Part shown: piece after piece, positions 1-11,194 of the stretch
Numbering within the stretch: position 1 is the stretch's first letter
How the letters are laid out: each line of letters begins with the position of its first letter
Assembly: GCA_000727475.1 (NCBI GenBank)
Contig: KL647306.1
Location: 337,748-401,747, forward strand
Reading direction: 5' to 3'
DNA length: 64,000 nucleotides
Origin: Sarcocystis neurona
Lineage: Eukaryota; Apicomplexa; Conoidasida; Eucoccidiorida; Sarcocystidae
Program-made: the position numbers and the translations under genes
The notes under the pieces: model-generated
Seen by the model: only the letters and a program-made list of their open reading frames with translations
Told to the model about the DNA's origin: nothing
The model's database searches: none

Positions 1-760
1 GCAAAATTGTTCGAACGGGAGAGGGGGAAGGTCAAGCAGACTTCGTTTCAAATTATATGCGTGCCATTCAGAACGGTGGTGCTCCTTGTGTGCTGCAGCA
101 GCAGCAAACCCCACACCGCATGTGCGGCAGTTGAAACGCATGCTTGTGCTGCTGCTGCCCTCCCCTTCACCTGACGCAGCCATCGCTCCGGCTCTTCCTC
201 GTCCTGCCGCTGACATCCCTGCCGCTCCTGCCGATGCTGCACGTCAACCTGCTGCCGCTCTCCTCACTTGTGTGTTGCTGCTGCTACTGCTCTTAATTCT
301 ACTGCTAACGCCTGTGCTGTTGTTGCTGCTGCGTCTGTTGCTTGAACTTCTACTGCGCACACTTGTGCTGCTGCTGCTGCTGTGTTGACTTCTGCTCTTT
401 CATGGACGACTACTGCTGCTGCTCAGGGGACGGCAGCGGCATTTCTCCTGCTGCTGTCGCGCCCACCGCTCACTTGTCTGCTACTTCTGCTGCCGTTGCC
501 AACGCTGCTGCTGCCCTTTTTCCCCCGAATGCTCCTGCTGCAGACGGCGATGCGCCTTCTGCTGTCCCCAATGCTGCTGCTCCTGTAACTCAGCGTCCTC
601 CTGCTGCGGTTCTTCTTGCTCCTGCGCATGCAGCGCTTCCCCGGCCGCTGCTGTTGAAGATATGGCGCGGAAAAACGAAGCCCGGGCAGCCCGCCAAGAG
701 AGATGTAGAGATGTCTTGTTTGCTGCGCTGCTGCTGCTTCTTCCCTCTCTTGAGCCTGCT
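1..760. repeat. CTG-rich (CAG on the minus strand) trinucleotide tract
   Basis: Dense CTG/GCT/TGC runs on the + strand from about 85 to 760. Several overlapping open frames exist on both strands (Leu-, Ala- and Cys-rich on +, Gln/Ser-rich on -). A Gln-rich minus-strand frame at about 500-740 has mixed Glu, His and Arg residues and could be an exon of a minus-strand gene running off the left edge. No conserved domain or convincing start is visible, so no gene is called. Frame openness here follows from the absence of stop codons in CAG/CTG repeats. Confidence 0.7.
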
Positions 761-3700
761 GCAGGAACGAACACATATATATTCCACATACATAGGAGAG
801 ACACAAGCGTATACATATACATATATTAATATACGTATATATACGTGTGGCCACGGATACACACATATATATACATACGTATATACTTACGCGTATGTAG
901 AGCAAAGCAAAACAAAGCGAAGGTATCACGTGTAGAAAGGTACGTCTACTCAGCAAGATAGAAAGCGAGACACAAACAAATGTAAGAAACTACATGCACA
1001 GCAGATATACACATATTACACCTGCGTACTACTTCATACACTTAAGCAGCTATTATATGTGTGGCGTTGATATACATATACGTGTATATATATATATATA
1101 TGGGAAGGTGACCTACCGTACATAAAGTAGATGTCGTCATAGAGCTGTACACGCGTCCACGTCGGCAGATTACAAGTGCGTATTCGTGCGTGATCATATA
1201 CATATACAGCTGTATACATAGATATGTATATATATATATATATGTATATGTGCTTGCGCGTATTAACGCGTGAATATACACGTAAGGAAAGGGGTATAAA
1301 AAGCATGTATGTACATATACATTATACTACACATGTAGAAGTGCCTTCCGGAGAAATGAGGGGGAGACGCAGTCGGCCGGCGTGGTTGTTGACGCTACAG
1401 CTGCTCCGACGCGAAGGCAGAAGTTTTGAGAGGAACCCCTTCGAGCAGCAACAGCAGCAGCGCACACAGAAAATCGACTGCGATGTTGTATAAGCGTGGG
1501 AATAGATCTGTTGGGGTAACATCTAGCGGACGATGTGTCGCCGTCGTCGTCGTCCTGTGTCGTACTTCTAGCGGTATATGAATTTACGCGCCATACGTAA
1601 AGAGAAAAAGCCGTCAGAGTGGAACACACCTATGCATCAGTATCGGCCTCATTAACTAGTGACCACTGTCTGCGAATAGAAACACACTCTATACATAAAA
1701 AGATACACCGCGACGGCCAGGCCCACGCACCTGGCGGCAAATGCGGAATATTCATATACGTACGTGTTTATGGGCCCGTTTCTGCCACTACTGCGAAGTC
1801 GTTATCTGCGTAACTTGCAACTACGAGTGTCGTACGGGACTCCTCCCGAGATGAACTGCACCTTGACAGACCTCCAGCAATGCACACAGGACGGCCTAGC
1901 ACCTCGACACGGAAGTGCGTCAAAAACAAAGATTTCGGCGACACAAATGTACACAAGAACGCCACTACAACACTGCGTTCCACGAAGACATACGCATGCG
2001 TACAAGCATCCGTATGCGCAGACGAGCGGGAAATGTAGTAGACGCCAGTAATACGGATATTGAGGTACAGGTACAGGGACAGTGATCAACTAGCAGCGAA
2101 CAGTCTATACCTGCCACTATCAATATTTTTGTTTCGTTGTACTTGGATGAGGATCTCTCCTCCGCAAAGTGTGGTGGGCAGTTGTCTGCGTCCGGAGCGG
2201 CGCAGGCTCTGCAAAACCGCCAGTGAGGCGGAAAAGTGGAAACCAGATTGGAGGAGCAACGCACGCACTGGAAATACGGAGATTCTGGAGAGAAAACGGC
2301 AATCTGCGCTCGTAGACGACAGAATCGACCGTTCTGCTGCGGCAACTAATAGGCGCCGGCGAAATCTACGGCGAAGTGGTTGCATGCGCCCGGAAGTGGC
2401 GGTACGGTATAGCTCGAAGGCGGACCTGGGATAACTCAAAACCACAAGGAAAACAACTGGCTACTGTGGAAGAAGTGAGTGGAGAGCACAAGACGCTGGA
2501 GACTTTGCCCGGCAGGATGGAGAAAATTGCGCGGCAAGGCCCGGAATATGCTGCCTCGTACGCGTGTGCTTGTGAAGAGGAACTGACGCGTGAAGGAAGA
2601 AGAGCGCAGATTCGCCACAAGTTCACGACGGACATACGCAAGGAAATGCCTGCACTTTGGGTTGCCGGTAGTCGTTTCTGCAGTTTTTGAAAGGAAGAAT
2701 GCGTTGTTTTCCCTCATCAGCGCGCGAATGGGCAACCACGCGCCTTCTTTGAAGTAGTGAGAACGTCGATTGTCGTTTCCCTCGACGGTGGCGAAGAAAA
2801 AGTGTCTGCATTTATATTTATGTGCGCCAACGTATCTGTATATATGCGTAACATGGTGTACGTACAAAATATGTACATGTATGCACTGCGGTGTATCCAG
2901 AATATTCATAGATGTCTGTGTTTTACAGTATAAGATACTATTCCAAGGTCTGCGTAAATACACGTGCGTAAATGCCTAGGGCACGCCCAAACACACCTTC
3001 AAAAGAGCAACAAACTTCACGTCAAGTGGCGCAGGATACAGGAATACTTGTTGGTGCTGTCATTTCCCCAGAAGTAATTAAATTAAACTGGACAGAGGGG
3101 AAGCCGCAAAAGTCAGCCTTCCTTCGCTGTGTTGTGCGCCGCTGCCGCTGCTGCTGGTGCTGTGGCTGCTGCAAGCAGGCCTCTGTAATGGGCGTGCTAG
3201 TGCTGGCAGAGAAGAACAACACGCGGGCGCGCACACTACTCCGTTTCTCCGAACTCTGGAGTGTGTAGCCTATTGTACGCGGTGCTTGCCAGTCCATAGC
3301 CGTTGTTGTCAACACTTCCGCAGTGACACGGCTGCGATGGAAAAAAGAGTCCCTCAAAATGTGTTGGATGTCGGTTAATGTAAAAAGTGGTACATTAAGG
3401 TATGTCTGTGTAGCTACACTTGTATCCACTTGTGCACACGTACGTATACGTGTATAGGTATGCATGTATATTTGTATGTTTACTTGTATAACTCTGGCTT
3501 TACGCGCGCACACACACAGGTACGCTTACGGATATATCTACGTATATACGACAGAGCTTGCATTGTCACCCTGCCCTGACATGCAAAACAAACGTGCTTT
3601 TGAATTCTTGACTTTCTTATCACCTCACTTGTATATACATATGACTGGCATCCTCAGTGTGCTGTTGAGTTTGTCTCAGATTACTGGATGCTTTTTTGAC

Positions 3701-4442
3701 GTGTCGGATGCTTAAGGGTGGACAGTGCATAGACGCGATGTGGTTTTTCACCGACGACTTCAGAGTAGTGCATTCTTACGAATAGGCTGGTAGTTCTTCT
3801 CGTGCGTTACGAACGCCCCCCGGTGCCGCAAGTTCTGGAACGTGCGGAAGTAACTGCAGTCGGAAGGCGCGATGATACCTGTGGTGACAGGCAATATTGG
3901 TGTGTTCTATTGAATTGGGCGTGAAAGAAGAAAGAAAAAGTGTCTACAACATGGGAAAGTATAAAACAATGCTACTGTGCTGCTACTCAGTCTCGCACCA
4001 GTGTGAAACTGGGAAAAGGAACGAGAAGGACACTCACTGTCTTTCAGGAATGACACGAATGTGGAGAGTCCATCCTGCTGCTGTGTCAGCGTACATACCT
4101 GAAGTGTACCTTCTCCGTTGAATGTAACCGGACACCGGGGATGCGCCTACCACACAACTGTGGAAAAGGGACTAAAAAGCGACACGCCGTGCAGAATAGA
4201 AACAGCTGACACGCTCTTCTTACGATGCTGCTGTAGGGACGCAAGGAGAAGAAGTACGTATTCAGTGAAGAAGAAGCCGTTGCTGCGATGCTACCGCTGT
4301 GTCATGCGTGTATATCAGAAAAAACACTCCGCTTTATTACATCCCCTCTCGCTCACCTGCAGCGCCGCTCACGCGTGCAAGCACACGCGCGTGACCATGA
4401 GGGAAGATCTACACGTACGTGTGCGTATATATATGTGTGTGT

Positions 4443-4454
<12 letters not shown>

Positions 4455-4492
<38 letters not shown>
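4455..4492. repeat. Compound microsatellite (TA)n(GA)n
   Basis: An uninterrupted TA run followed directly by a GA run. The same TA-then-GA structure recurs on both sides of the scaffold gap at 42342-42846, so it is a recurring motif in this genome. Confidence 0.95.
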
Positions 4493-5240
4493 CCCATTAT
4501 GTACATAAGTTTATAATTATTCGGCAGTGTATACACATAGCCAGGATAATTGTTTCTCCAGATTTGAATGTTTGTGAGTAGCGCCGTCAATCTCGTACAC
4601 ACGTAGTTTCACCGTAAACACTCGCTACACACACGTACGTCGTCTTTAACTCATTTTTCCATGTCGCCATGTGCAGGAGGTAACCACCAGCTTTCCACGC
4701 TCCTTTGAAATGAAGACACTTCCACTAGAAGATCTTTGGAGGGGCTTGTCCGCAGCAGAAGCTAGGGAAGTTCTGTGTGCGGCAGTAGACACTTCGGTAA
4801 GACACAGGGTAGATCCACCGCGGCGGGTGATAGGAATCAGGAGAGCTTCACTAAAAATCTTACTGAACGTCCTTCACCGTATCGCTCTACATATCTGATA
4901 TATACATATTCATTAATCCCTACATGCAAATGGGGATGTAGGCATATATATATACATATGCACGTAAGTGTATATGTCCACGCTGCTAGAAAGAGGCAGG
5001 AAGGACAAACGTCTTAATTTTACACAACCTCCTCAAGCGTGTATATACCGTGGTGTGCCTGTGCACACAGAAACGGGTCTAGACATATACACCCATTCAC
5101 GTGGGTGAACCGCCAACTCCCTCTCCCTCTCTTCCACTCGGTATGGTCTACGAAAGCGTTGTGTCACACGTATATGTAGGCGTGGTCGTTTACGTACGTA
5201 TTAATCTAAATATATACACACACGTGTGGCGAATTCGCCC

Positions 5241-5251
5241 TGTGTGTGTAT

Positions 5252-5290
<39 letters not shown>

Positions 5291-5300
5291 TGTGTGTGTA
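5241..5300. repeat. (TG)n microsatellite
   Basis: About 60 bases of almost pure TG with single interruptions (GTATGTG, GCTTG). It lies in a longer TG/TA-rich stretch (5160-5560) without coding evidence. Confidence 0.95.
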
Positions 5301-7429
5301 CATACACAATATATATATATACAGGTATGTATATATGAATGCATGTAAAATTGTGTCCACACCTGAACAGAGTATCTATTAACTCCCTGTTGCACATACA
5401 CACTACCAGTAGGCATACATAAAGAGATATATGTGCGACGCCCGTATGTAAAAGCTACGTGCGAAGAGGGCTTCAACGACTCACTGTCTGCACGATTGTA
5501 CGCGATTCACATACATGTATGCACATATATAGTGTACGAAGATATGTATATGTACACACACGTATGTATCAAAGCCCATGATGTAACTCGAGTTACGCAA
5601 CCGGTTGCGTCTGGATACGCAGATACTAAATTTCATCCTATTTTGTATAGTAGAGAGTGCATGTGGTTCCCCGCATGATCAACACAGCATCCCCGCAGCT
5701 CCACTGCTCTCTGTGGACTCCCTGAATCTTCCTAACTTCCCCAGCAAACGCAGAAAAGTACTCGCCTGTCTCGCTCGCCGACTACCGTGACTTCCTGTCC
5801 CTACAGTTGTTAAAGATACCGCATAATGTTCAGACTGTCTCACTTAAAACTCCTCCATGCGACCATCTCGGTGCTTCACTCTCCGGACCCGCTTCGGGTA
5901 CAGGGATGAAACCTTCTGCCCTCTTGCAAACCTGGAACTTCTTTGGCTTCTCAAGAAGGAAACGCGTCTCCTTTGTAAAACAAAGTAAACACCGTACATC
6001 GTAGGCGAAGACGGGGATTCTACAACGTACTCGCTCTCCATCTGGATACCTTTTTCACCTCTGCTGCATCCCTGTGTTTTCCTCAAGTCGTCTTCAGCAG
6101 TACACTACCGACACAATAAAAGTAGAACGACTACTCCTTCAAACGTGAAATGTTGTTGGCGACTGTCTGCGGTTTGTCTTCGTCAATCCGTGTGTGCACG
6201 CAACATCCCTGCAACACTTGACGAGTTTCCTGCGCGCACTGCGCTGCATGTGATCTACCCGGGAGGACGTGGCTCTAGTGAAACTTCGGCTCCGCCGTCG
6301 GCTCAACTTTGCTACGGAATCGTCGTTTCCTCTTTTTTCCGCTTTACGTCGCCTTTGCTAGCTATTTCCGTGGCCCTTCCTGACTCCGACAGCGTTTTCC
6401 CTCTGTAAGACGTGGTGACAGTGCCGCTGCTATTTGAATCGACGCCCGGTCCCGCGTCCCTTCTTGTTTGACAATCTTCTCAGCTTTGCGGTCCTGTGTG
6501 TGTGCGGGGAAGCGATTGTGTACATATTTCCCACAAGCGGCTGCAAAAGAAGTGGCCTGCCTTTCATGTGGCCGTCCTTCACCGTCTGGTTGTCTTCACA
6601 GTGTGGCCAGCTACCGTTTCTGTCTTTGTCGCCCTCCCCCCGACGCACTTGACACGGTGAACCTTCTCCGGCAGCTCCTAAATGAAGGAAGGCTGCCTTT
6701 TTTAACGGAGGTTTTCTTCCCCCCGCGTTTTTAAAGAAGAACGCGTGGCTGCTTCTGTCCCCCCTTCGTCTACGGTTTCCCTCTTCCACACCACACCAAT
6801 CTTACATCGAAAGCGGTGGCCGCCCGCTGCCCGTGGCTTCTTTTCTCGGCAGTCTATTCGTCTTCTCGCTTGCCGTCTAGCGTTTTGGTGTCGCGTCTAC
6901 CCTCTTTCTGCCTCGAGATCCCGTTCTTTGTTCCTCCGGTATATTTGAACTAAAGTTCAGCTGTGGATACAGATATACTGGCAGACGAGAAGTCGATATG
7001 TATACATATATGTATATATACAGATAGATAGATAGATATCTGCCAGGTCTATATATTTTCCTGTGCATCCGCGTCGACTTTGTACGTACTGGAGCCTCCT
7101 CCTCTCCTCCTCTCATATCTACGTCTGTACGTATTGGCGTAAACATGGATTTTTACTACAGAAGGTACACTCCAGATCTGTTACGGTACATATGTAAATA
7201 TATGCAGAATTATGGAATACTAGGAGTAACACTGCACCACTGAGATCGTTCTGCCTCTATGTACATATGCATATGTGTACCCATATATGCATATGTATAT
7301 ATACACGTATATACTTATGGACGCGGATACGTGTGACTTCTCTACATAGACGTGTGTCCACGTGTCTAGTGAATCGGCAGGTAGTCAAAACAGCATTTGA
7401 AGAAAGTTTTTTTTTGCAGACGTGTACTA

Positions 7430-10400
7430 GAGCTCGTGATACGGCGGCGCCAAGGAGAGGCAGGCATTTGGACAGCGAAGGCAGCAGCAGCAGAGAGTAG
7501 ACAGCACCAGCAGCAGCAACAGCAGTAACCGAGCAGCACAGCTGTCGGAATCCCTGCTGGACCAGTAGCGGGACGGCCACGAAGCAGAAGAAGGTGGTGG
7601 TTCCCGAATAGGGACAGGAGGGTCTAGAACAGAAACGGCGGCAGAAGGTGGAGCAGCCGCAGCAGAAGAGCAGGGGAGTCGGGACAGTGACAGCAGCCAA
7701 AGTAGAAGAAGCAGCAGCAAGGGAGCAGCAGTGCCTGCAGCAGGAGCTGCAGCAGGAGGACTGCAGAAAAGGCAGCAGGGACCACAGCTGAAGAGGCCAC
7801 AGGCGGGTAACAGGGCCTGGTCCGACAGAAGCAACAAAAGAAGGGGGTGCATCACGGGCAGAAGAAGCAGCAGCAACAGTCCAAGAGATGCGGTGGGCTG
7901 CCGATGCCAGGAGCAGCACGCGATGCGACCGCTGCTCTCGCTCGCTTCACCTGCAGAAGCAGCGGCAGCAGCTGCAGGACTGCGAAAAGACGCTGGCGGA
8001 GGCGCTGCAGAGGCTGGTGCGGCACTACCAGCAAGAGGCCGTCATTCAAAAGTCTACTTAGCAGCAGCAGCAGAAGCAGCAGCAGCCGGCGCCACATCGT
8101 CAGCGACAGCAACAGCAGCAGCAACAGCAGGAGCAGCAGCAGGAGAGGTCCGGCCAGCGGCAATGGCAACAGCAGCCGGAACAGCACCCACCGCAGCAGC
8201 CATACCAGCAACGCCGGGGGAAGCGGAAGTGGAAGGACAAGAACAAGAGGAAGATGGGAGAAGGCGTGTTGCTGGGACACAATGGCGTGGGGCAGCTGCA
8301 GGAAGAGGAGGCTCCCAGGATGGTGCAGCCGCAGCACTTCCTCTCGCAGCATGCACAGTAGCGCAGGCTCTACGTCCGTCCCGTCTGACGCTTCATGGAC
8401 TAGCGCTACGTGGCTTCCCTCTACAGGGACAACGCCAGGAGCAGCATTAGGAAGAAGAAGAGCAGCGAGAGCAGTACCAGCAGAAAGAGCAGCAGCCGTT
8501 ACTGCGTCAGCAGCGGCAGCTTTAATGGGAACCAGCAGTAAGAGAAGGGGAGAAGGAGCAATGGCAGCACGAGGAGGTGAAGGAGAAGACGCAGCAGCGG
8601 CAGCAGGAGTGGCCGGAAGCGCAGAAGCAGCAACAGCAAGAAATGCAGGAGAAGCAGCGTTAGCTGCAGCAGTAGCGGCAGCGAGAGGAAGGGCAGCAGC
8701 ATGTCTTGGCAGTCGACACGGCTCGTTGCCACGTAGGGAAGGCGCTGGCGTACAGGAGTGCCGGTGCAGCAGGAAGAGGGGGACGCAAACAGGTGGCAAC
8801 AACAGCAGCACAGGCGTCGACAACAGCAGCAGCAGCAGGTGCAGCAGTGGTGTCAGACAGAACAGCGACACGCGCACCAGTGGAAGTCGCCGTTGCAGCG
8901 CCAACAGGGCCGACGGGAATGCCTCGAGCAGCAGCTGCAGCAGCAACTCCAGCAGCAGTAGCAGCAGAGCGGATGCCGAGCGCAGCAGGGGCAATAGCAG
9001 CAGCGGGAGCTGGAGCAGCAGCAGGAGGAGCAGCAGCAACAACAATAAACGCGGAGGTACACGGGGCAGGAGCAAGGACGGTCGTCGCAACAGCAAGAGA
9101 GTCAATCTTCGCAGCACCACCAGCAGTCACTCGGCCGCCACCGGCTCTTGCTGTAGGGGCTGCAGCAGCCGTTGTCCAAGAGGCAGCACATTGAAAGTTC
9201 ACCGCGGCAGGAAGGGGAGTGAAAACGCGTCCCCGAGCAGCAGCTGCTGCCGTTATACGAGGAACTCTTCTCGCTTCAAGAGGAGGCTGCTTGCAAGTGA
9301 TGCAGCCAGCAACAGCAAACATTCTTTCTGTAGTTCCTGCTGCGGCTCGCAGACACAGCGGGCAGAAAAGGAAGCGGAAGAAGAAGAAGAGGCAGAGCAC
9401 CGAGTTGGTCCAAGGCAGCGCCAACAGCAGCGGGGAGAAGCTAAAACAGCGGTCGCCTGGTGGGTACAGCGACAGCAGGGCCAGCAGCAGCTGGAGTCGC
9501 AGACAAACCGACGGCAGCACCAGCAGCAGCAGCAGCAAAGAAGGGGAGCAGGCGAAGTGGGCGATCAGAAGGAGCTGCTGCATGAGCCGCTGAGGACGCT
9601 TTTATTTTTGCTGCCGCCGGTGTGGCTTCGATGGTGGACACACGTGACCCTTTGCTGCTGCTGTTGCTGCCGAGCTGCAGCACTGCATGCAAAATGTGTG
9701 GGGTCTTCGACTACGGCGTGCGCACGTGCATATGACGCGGCAGGCGACAACAGCAGCAGCTGGACTAGACTGACAACCATCTGCCGCAGCAGAGCGGGTC
9801 CCACCGACACCACGAGCAAAGGCAGCTGTACCCGCTGCTGCAGTGACCACAGCGAAAATGCCAGCAGATTTAGCAGCAGCTGCTGCTGCAGCAAGAGATG
9901 CAGCACCAGGGAGGTCGGCTTCATCGTCCGCGACAGGAGCACGGCGCGCTGCAGCAGGAGCGAACGGAGCACCAGCAGAAGCAGCCAGGTGAGCAGCAGA
10001 AGCAGCAACCGCAGCGAGGAAGTGAGTCACTCGTTCAGAACGAGTACCGGGAGCAGTTCGTCCAGGGGGTGCACAAGCAGCAACAGCAGCACCACCTGTC
10101 GCAACATCGATCGAAGAAGCAGCAGCAGCAACCGCAGCAGCAGTGGAAGTGGAAGCAACAAGAACAGCAGCAGCAGCAGCGGAAGCGGAAACAGCAAGAA
10201 CAGCAGCAGCAGCGGAAGCGAAAGCAACAAGAACAGCAGCAGCGTTGGAAGCGAAAGCAGCAAGGACAGCAGGGACCGCCGGGGCAGCAGCAGCAGCGCT
10301 ATCCTTGGTCAGTGCTGGAGGGTGCCTCGCAGCCAAGGCGCCACAGCGTTTGGCTTTGACGAGTTGATGGCTGGTAGGGGCAAAGAAATGTTTCCTACGG

Positions 10401-11194
10401 CAATTGCTGTTGCTTCTGCCGCTGGAGCTGTTGCTCTCACTTGCGCTGCCCCTCCTCTCGCTGCTCCTGCCGATGCTGCTTCGGCCACTGCGGCCGCCGC
10501 GACCGCTGATGCTCCTGCCCTTTCTCGTGCTGCTTCTCCTCAGTCTTCTGCTGCGCGTGCTCCTCCTGCTGATGCTTGGGGCGTCGGGCCTGCTGCCCGG
10601 GGGCCGGCTCTGACCTCTGCTGCAGCTGCTGTTCGCCTTGCACGTGGAAGGGACCCGTTCTTGACTTTCCTCTCTTTTGTTCCTACACTGCCGGCTTCGC
10701 GCTGCAACAGCAACTCTCGTGTTACTGCTCGTCCTCATGCGGTGGGCAATTTCGCCTCTGGCGATGCTGCGCGAGGCGCGTCTTCCGAAGATGCTGCTGA
10801 CGCTGCTGCTGCTGATGGTGTTCCCGTCGCTGCTGCTGCGACCCCCACTCCTGACGTTTCGTCGTTGCCAGATGCTGCGGCGGTCTGCCCTCCTTCACTC
10901 CGAGGGCTTGCGCGCAGTCAACGGCTGTTAGAGGGGAAGAAGCAGGAGCGACCGCGGCAACGGCAGCTCGTCCAGCGCCACAAATCGAAGCAGCAGCAGC
11001 AGCAGCGACAGGAGCAACAGCAGACCGAAGAACACCGGCAACGGCAACAACGAGGGCAGCCGCAACAACGACATCAGCAGATGCAGGAAGAACAGCGGCA
11101 GAAACAGCAGCAGCAGGAACAGCGGCAGCAAGCACAGCAAGTGGATAGAAGGATAGGGTTAATCCGCTTCATTCGAGGACCCGGTCCGGGCAGA
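7430..11194. repeat. Dense CAG/AGC/GCA trinucleotide tract upstream of the carrier gene
   Basis: Nearly continuous CAG-type repeat on the + strand, with polarity flips to CTG at about 9600-9680 and 10390-10920. One plus-strand frame stays open from 7847 to 12037 (Ser/Arg/Asn-rich, then Ala-rich, then Gln-rich), and minus-strand frames of several hundred codons also stay open. Because CAG/CTG repeats have no stop codon in any of the six frames, this openness is not evidence of translation. The last part may still be coding: from 11195 the frame leads without a break into the carrier domain. The upstream part could hold 5' exons or 5' UTR of that gene, but no domain such as an EF-hand is visible in it. 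Confidence 0.75.
10141..10280 (+). repeat. Minisatellite of about 30 bp units inside the CAG tract
   Basis: Four to five diverged copies of a unit resembling cggaagcgaaagcaacaaga followed by acagcagcag. In the open plus frame it reads as a Ser/Gly/Lys/Asn-rich repeat; in the next frame it is Gln/Lys/Arg-rich. The ordered arrangement is more regular than the surrounding CAG sequence, so it probably arose by tandem duplication. Confidence 0.75.

Larger units (their letters stand above)
765..7250. repeat. Simple-repeat-rich intergenic segment (TA, TG, ACGTATA types)
   Basis: Mostly TATA, ACGTATA, CACA and TGTG type simple sequence, with clear examples at 780-1330, 2800-2960, 3400-3560, 4400-4500, 5040-5580 and 6960-7320. 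Between them lie less repetitive patches (about 1340-2690, 3700-4350, 5640-6960). The patch at 2060-2690 has two consecutive plus-strand frames (2060-2434 and 2376-2690); the second is rich in Glu, Lys and Arg and might be an exon. The patch at 5700-6960 is pyrimidine-rich on the + strand. No conserved protein is recognised anywhere in this segment. Confidence 0.6.

Noticed and set aside
86..956. Overlapping Leu/Ala/Cys-rich frames at the left edge
   Set aside because: CTG composition; no conserved motif. The minus-strand Gln-rich register was kept only as a remark.
7852..9583. Long minus-strand Leu/Ala-rich frames (422 and 307 codons)
   Set aside because: These are the CTG reading of the same CAG tract; no start context, domain or non-repeat island supports them.
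7847..11194. A frame open for more than 1100 codons upstream of the carrier start
   Set aside because: The translation is Ser/Arg/Ala-rich repeat with no domain. CAG/CTG repeat lacks stop codons in all frames, so length carries no weight; the antisense strand is open for hundreds of codons too.
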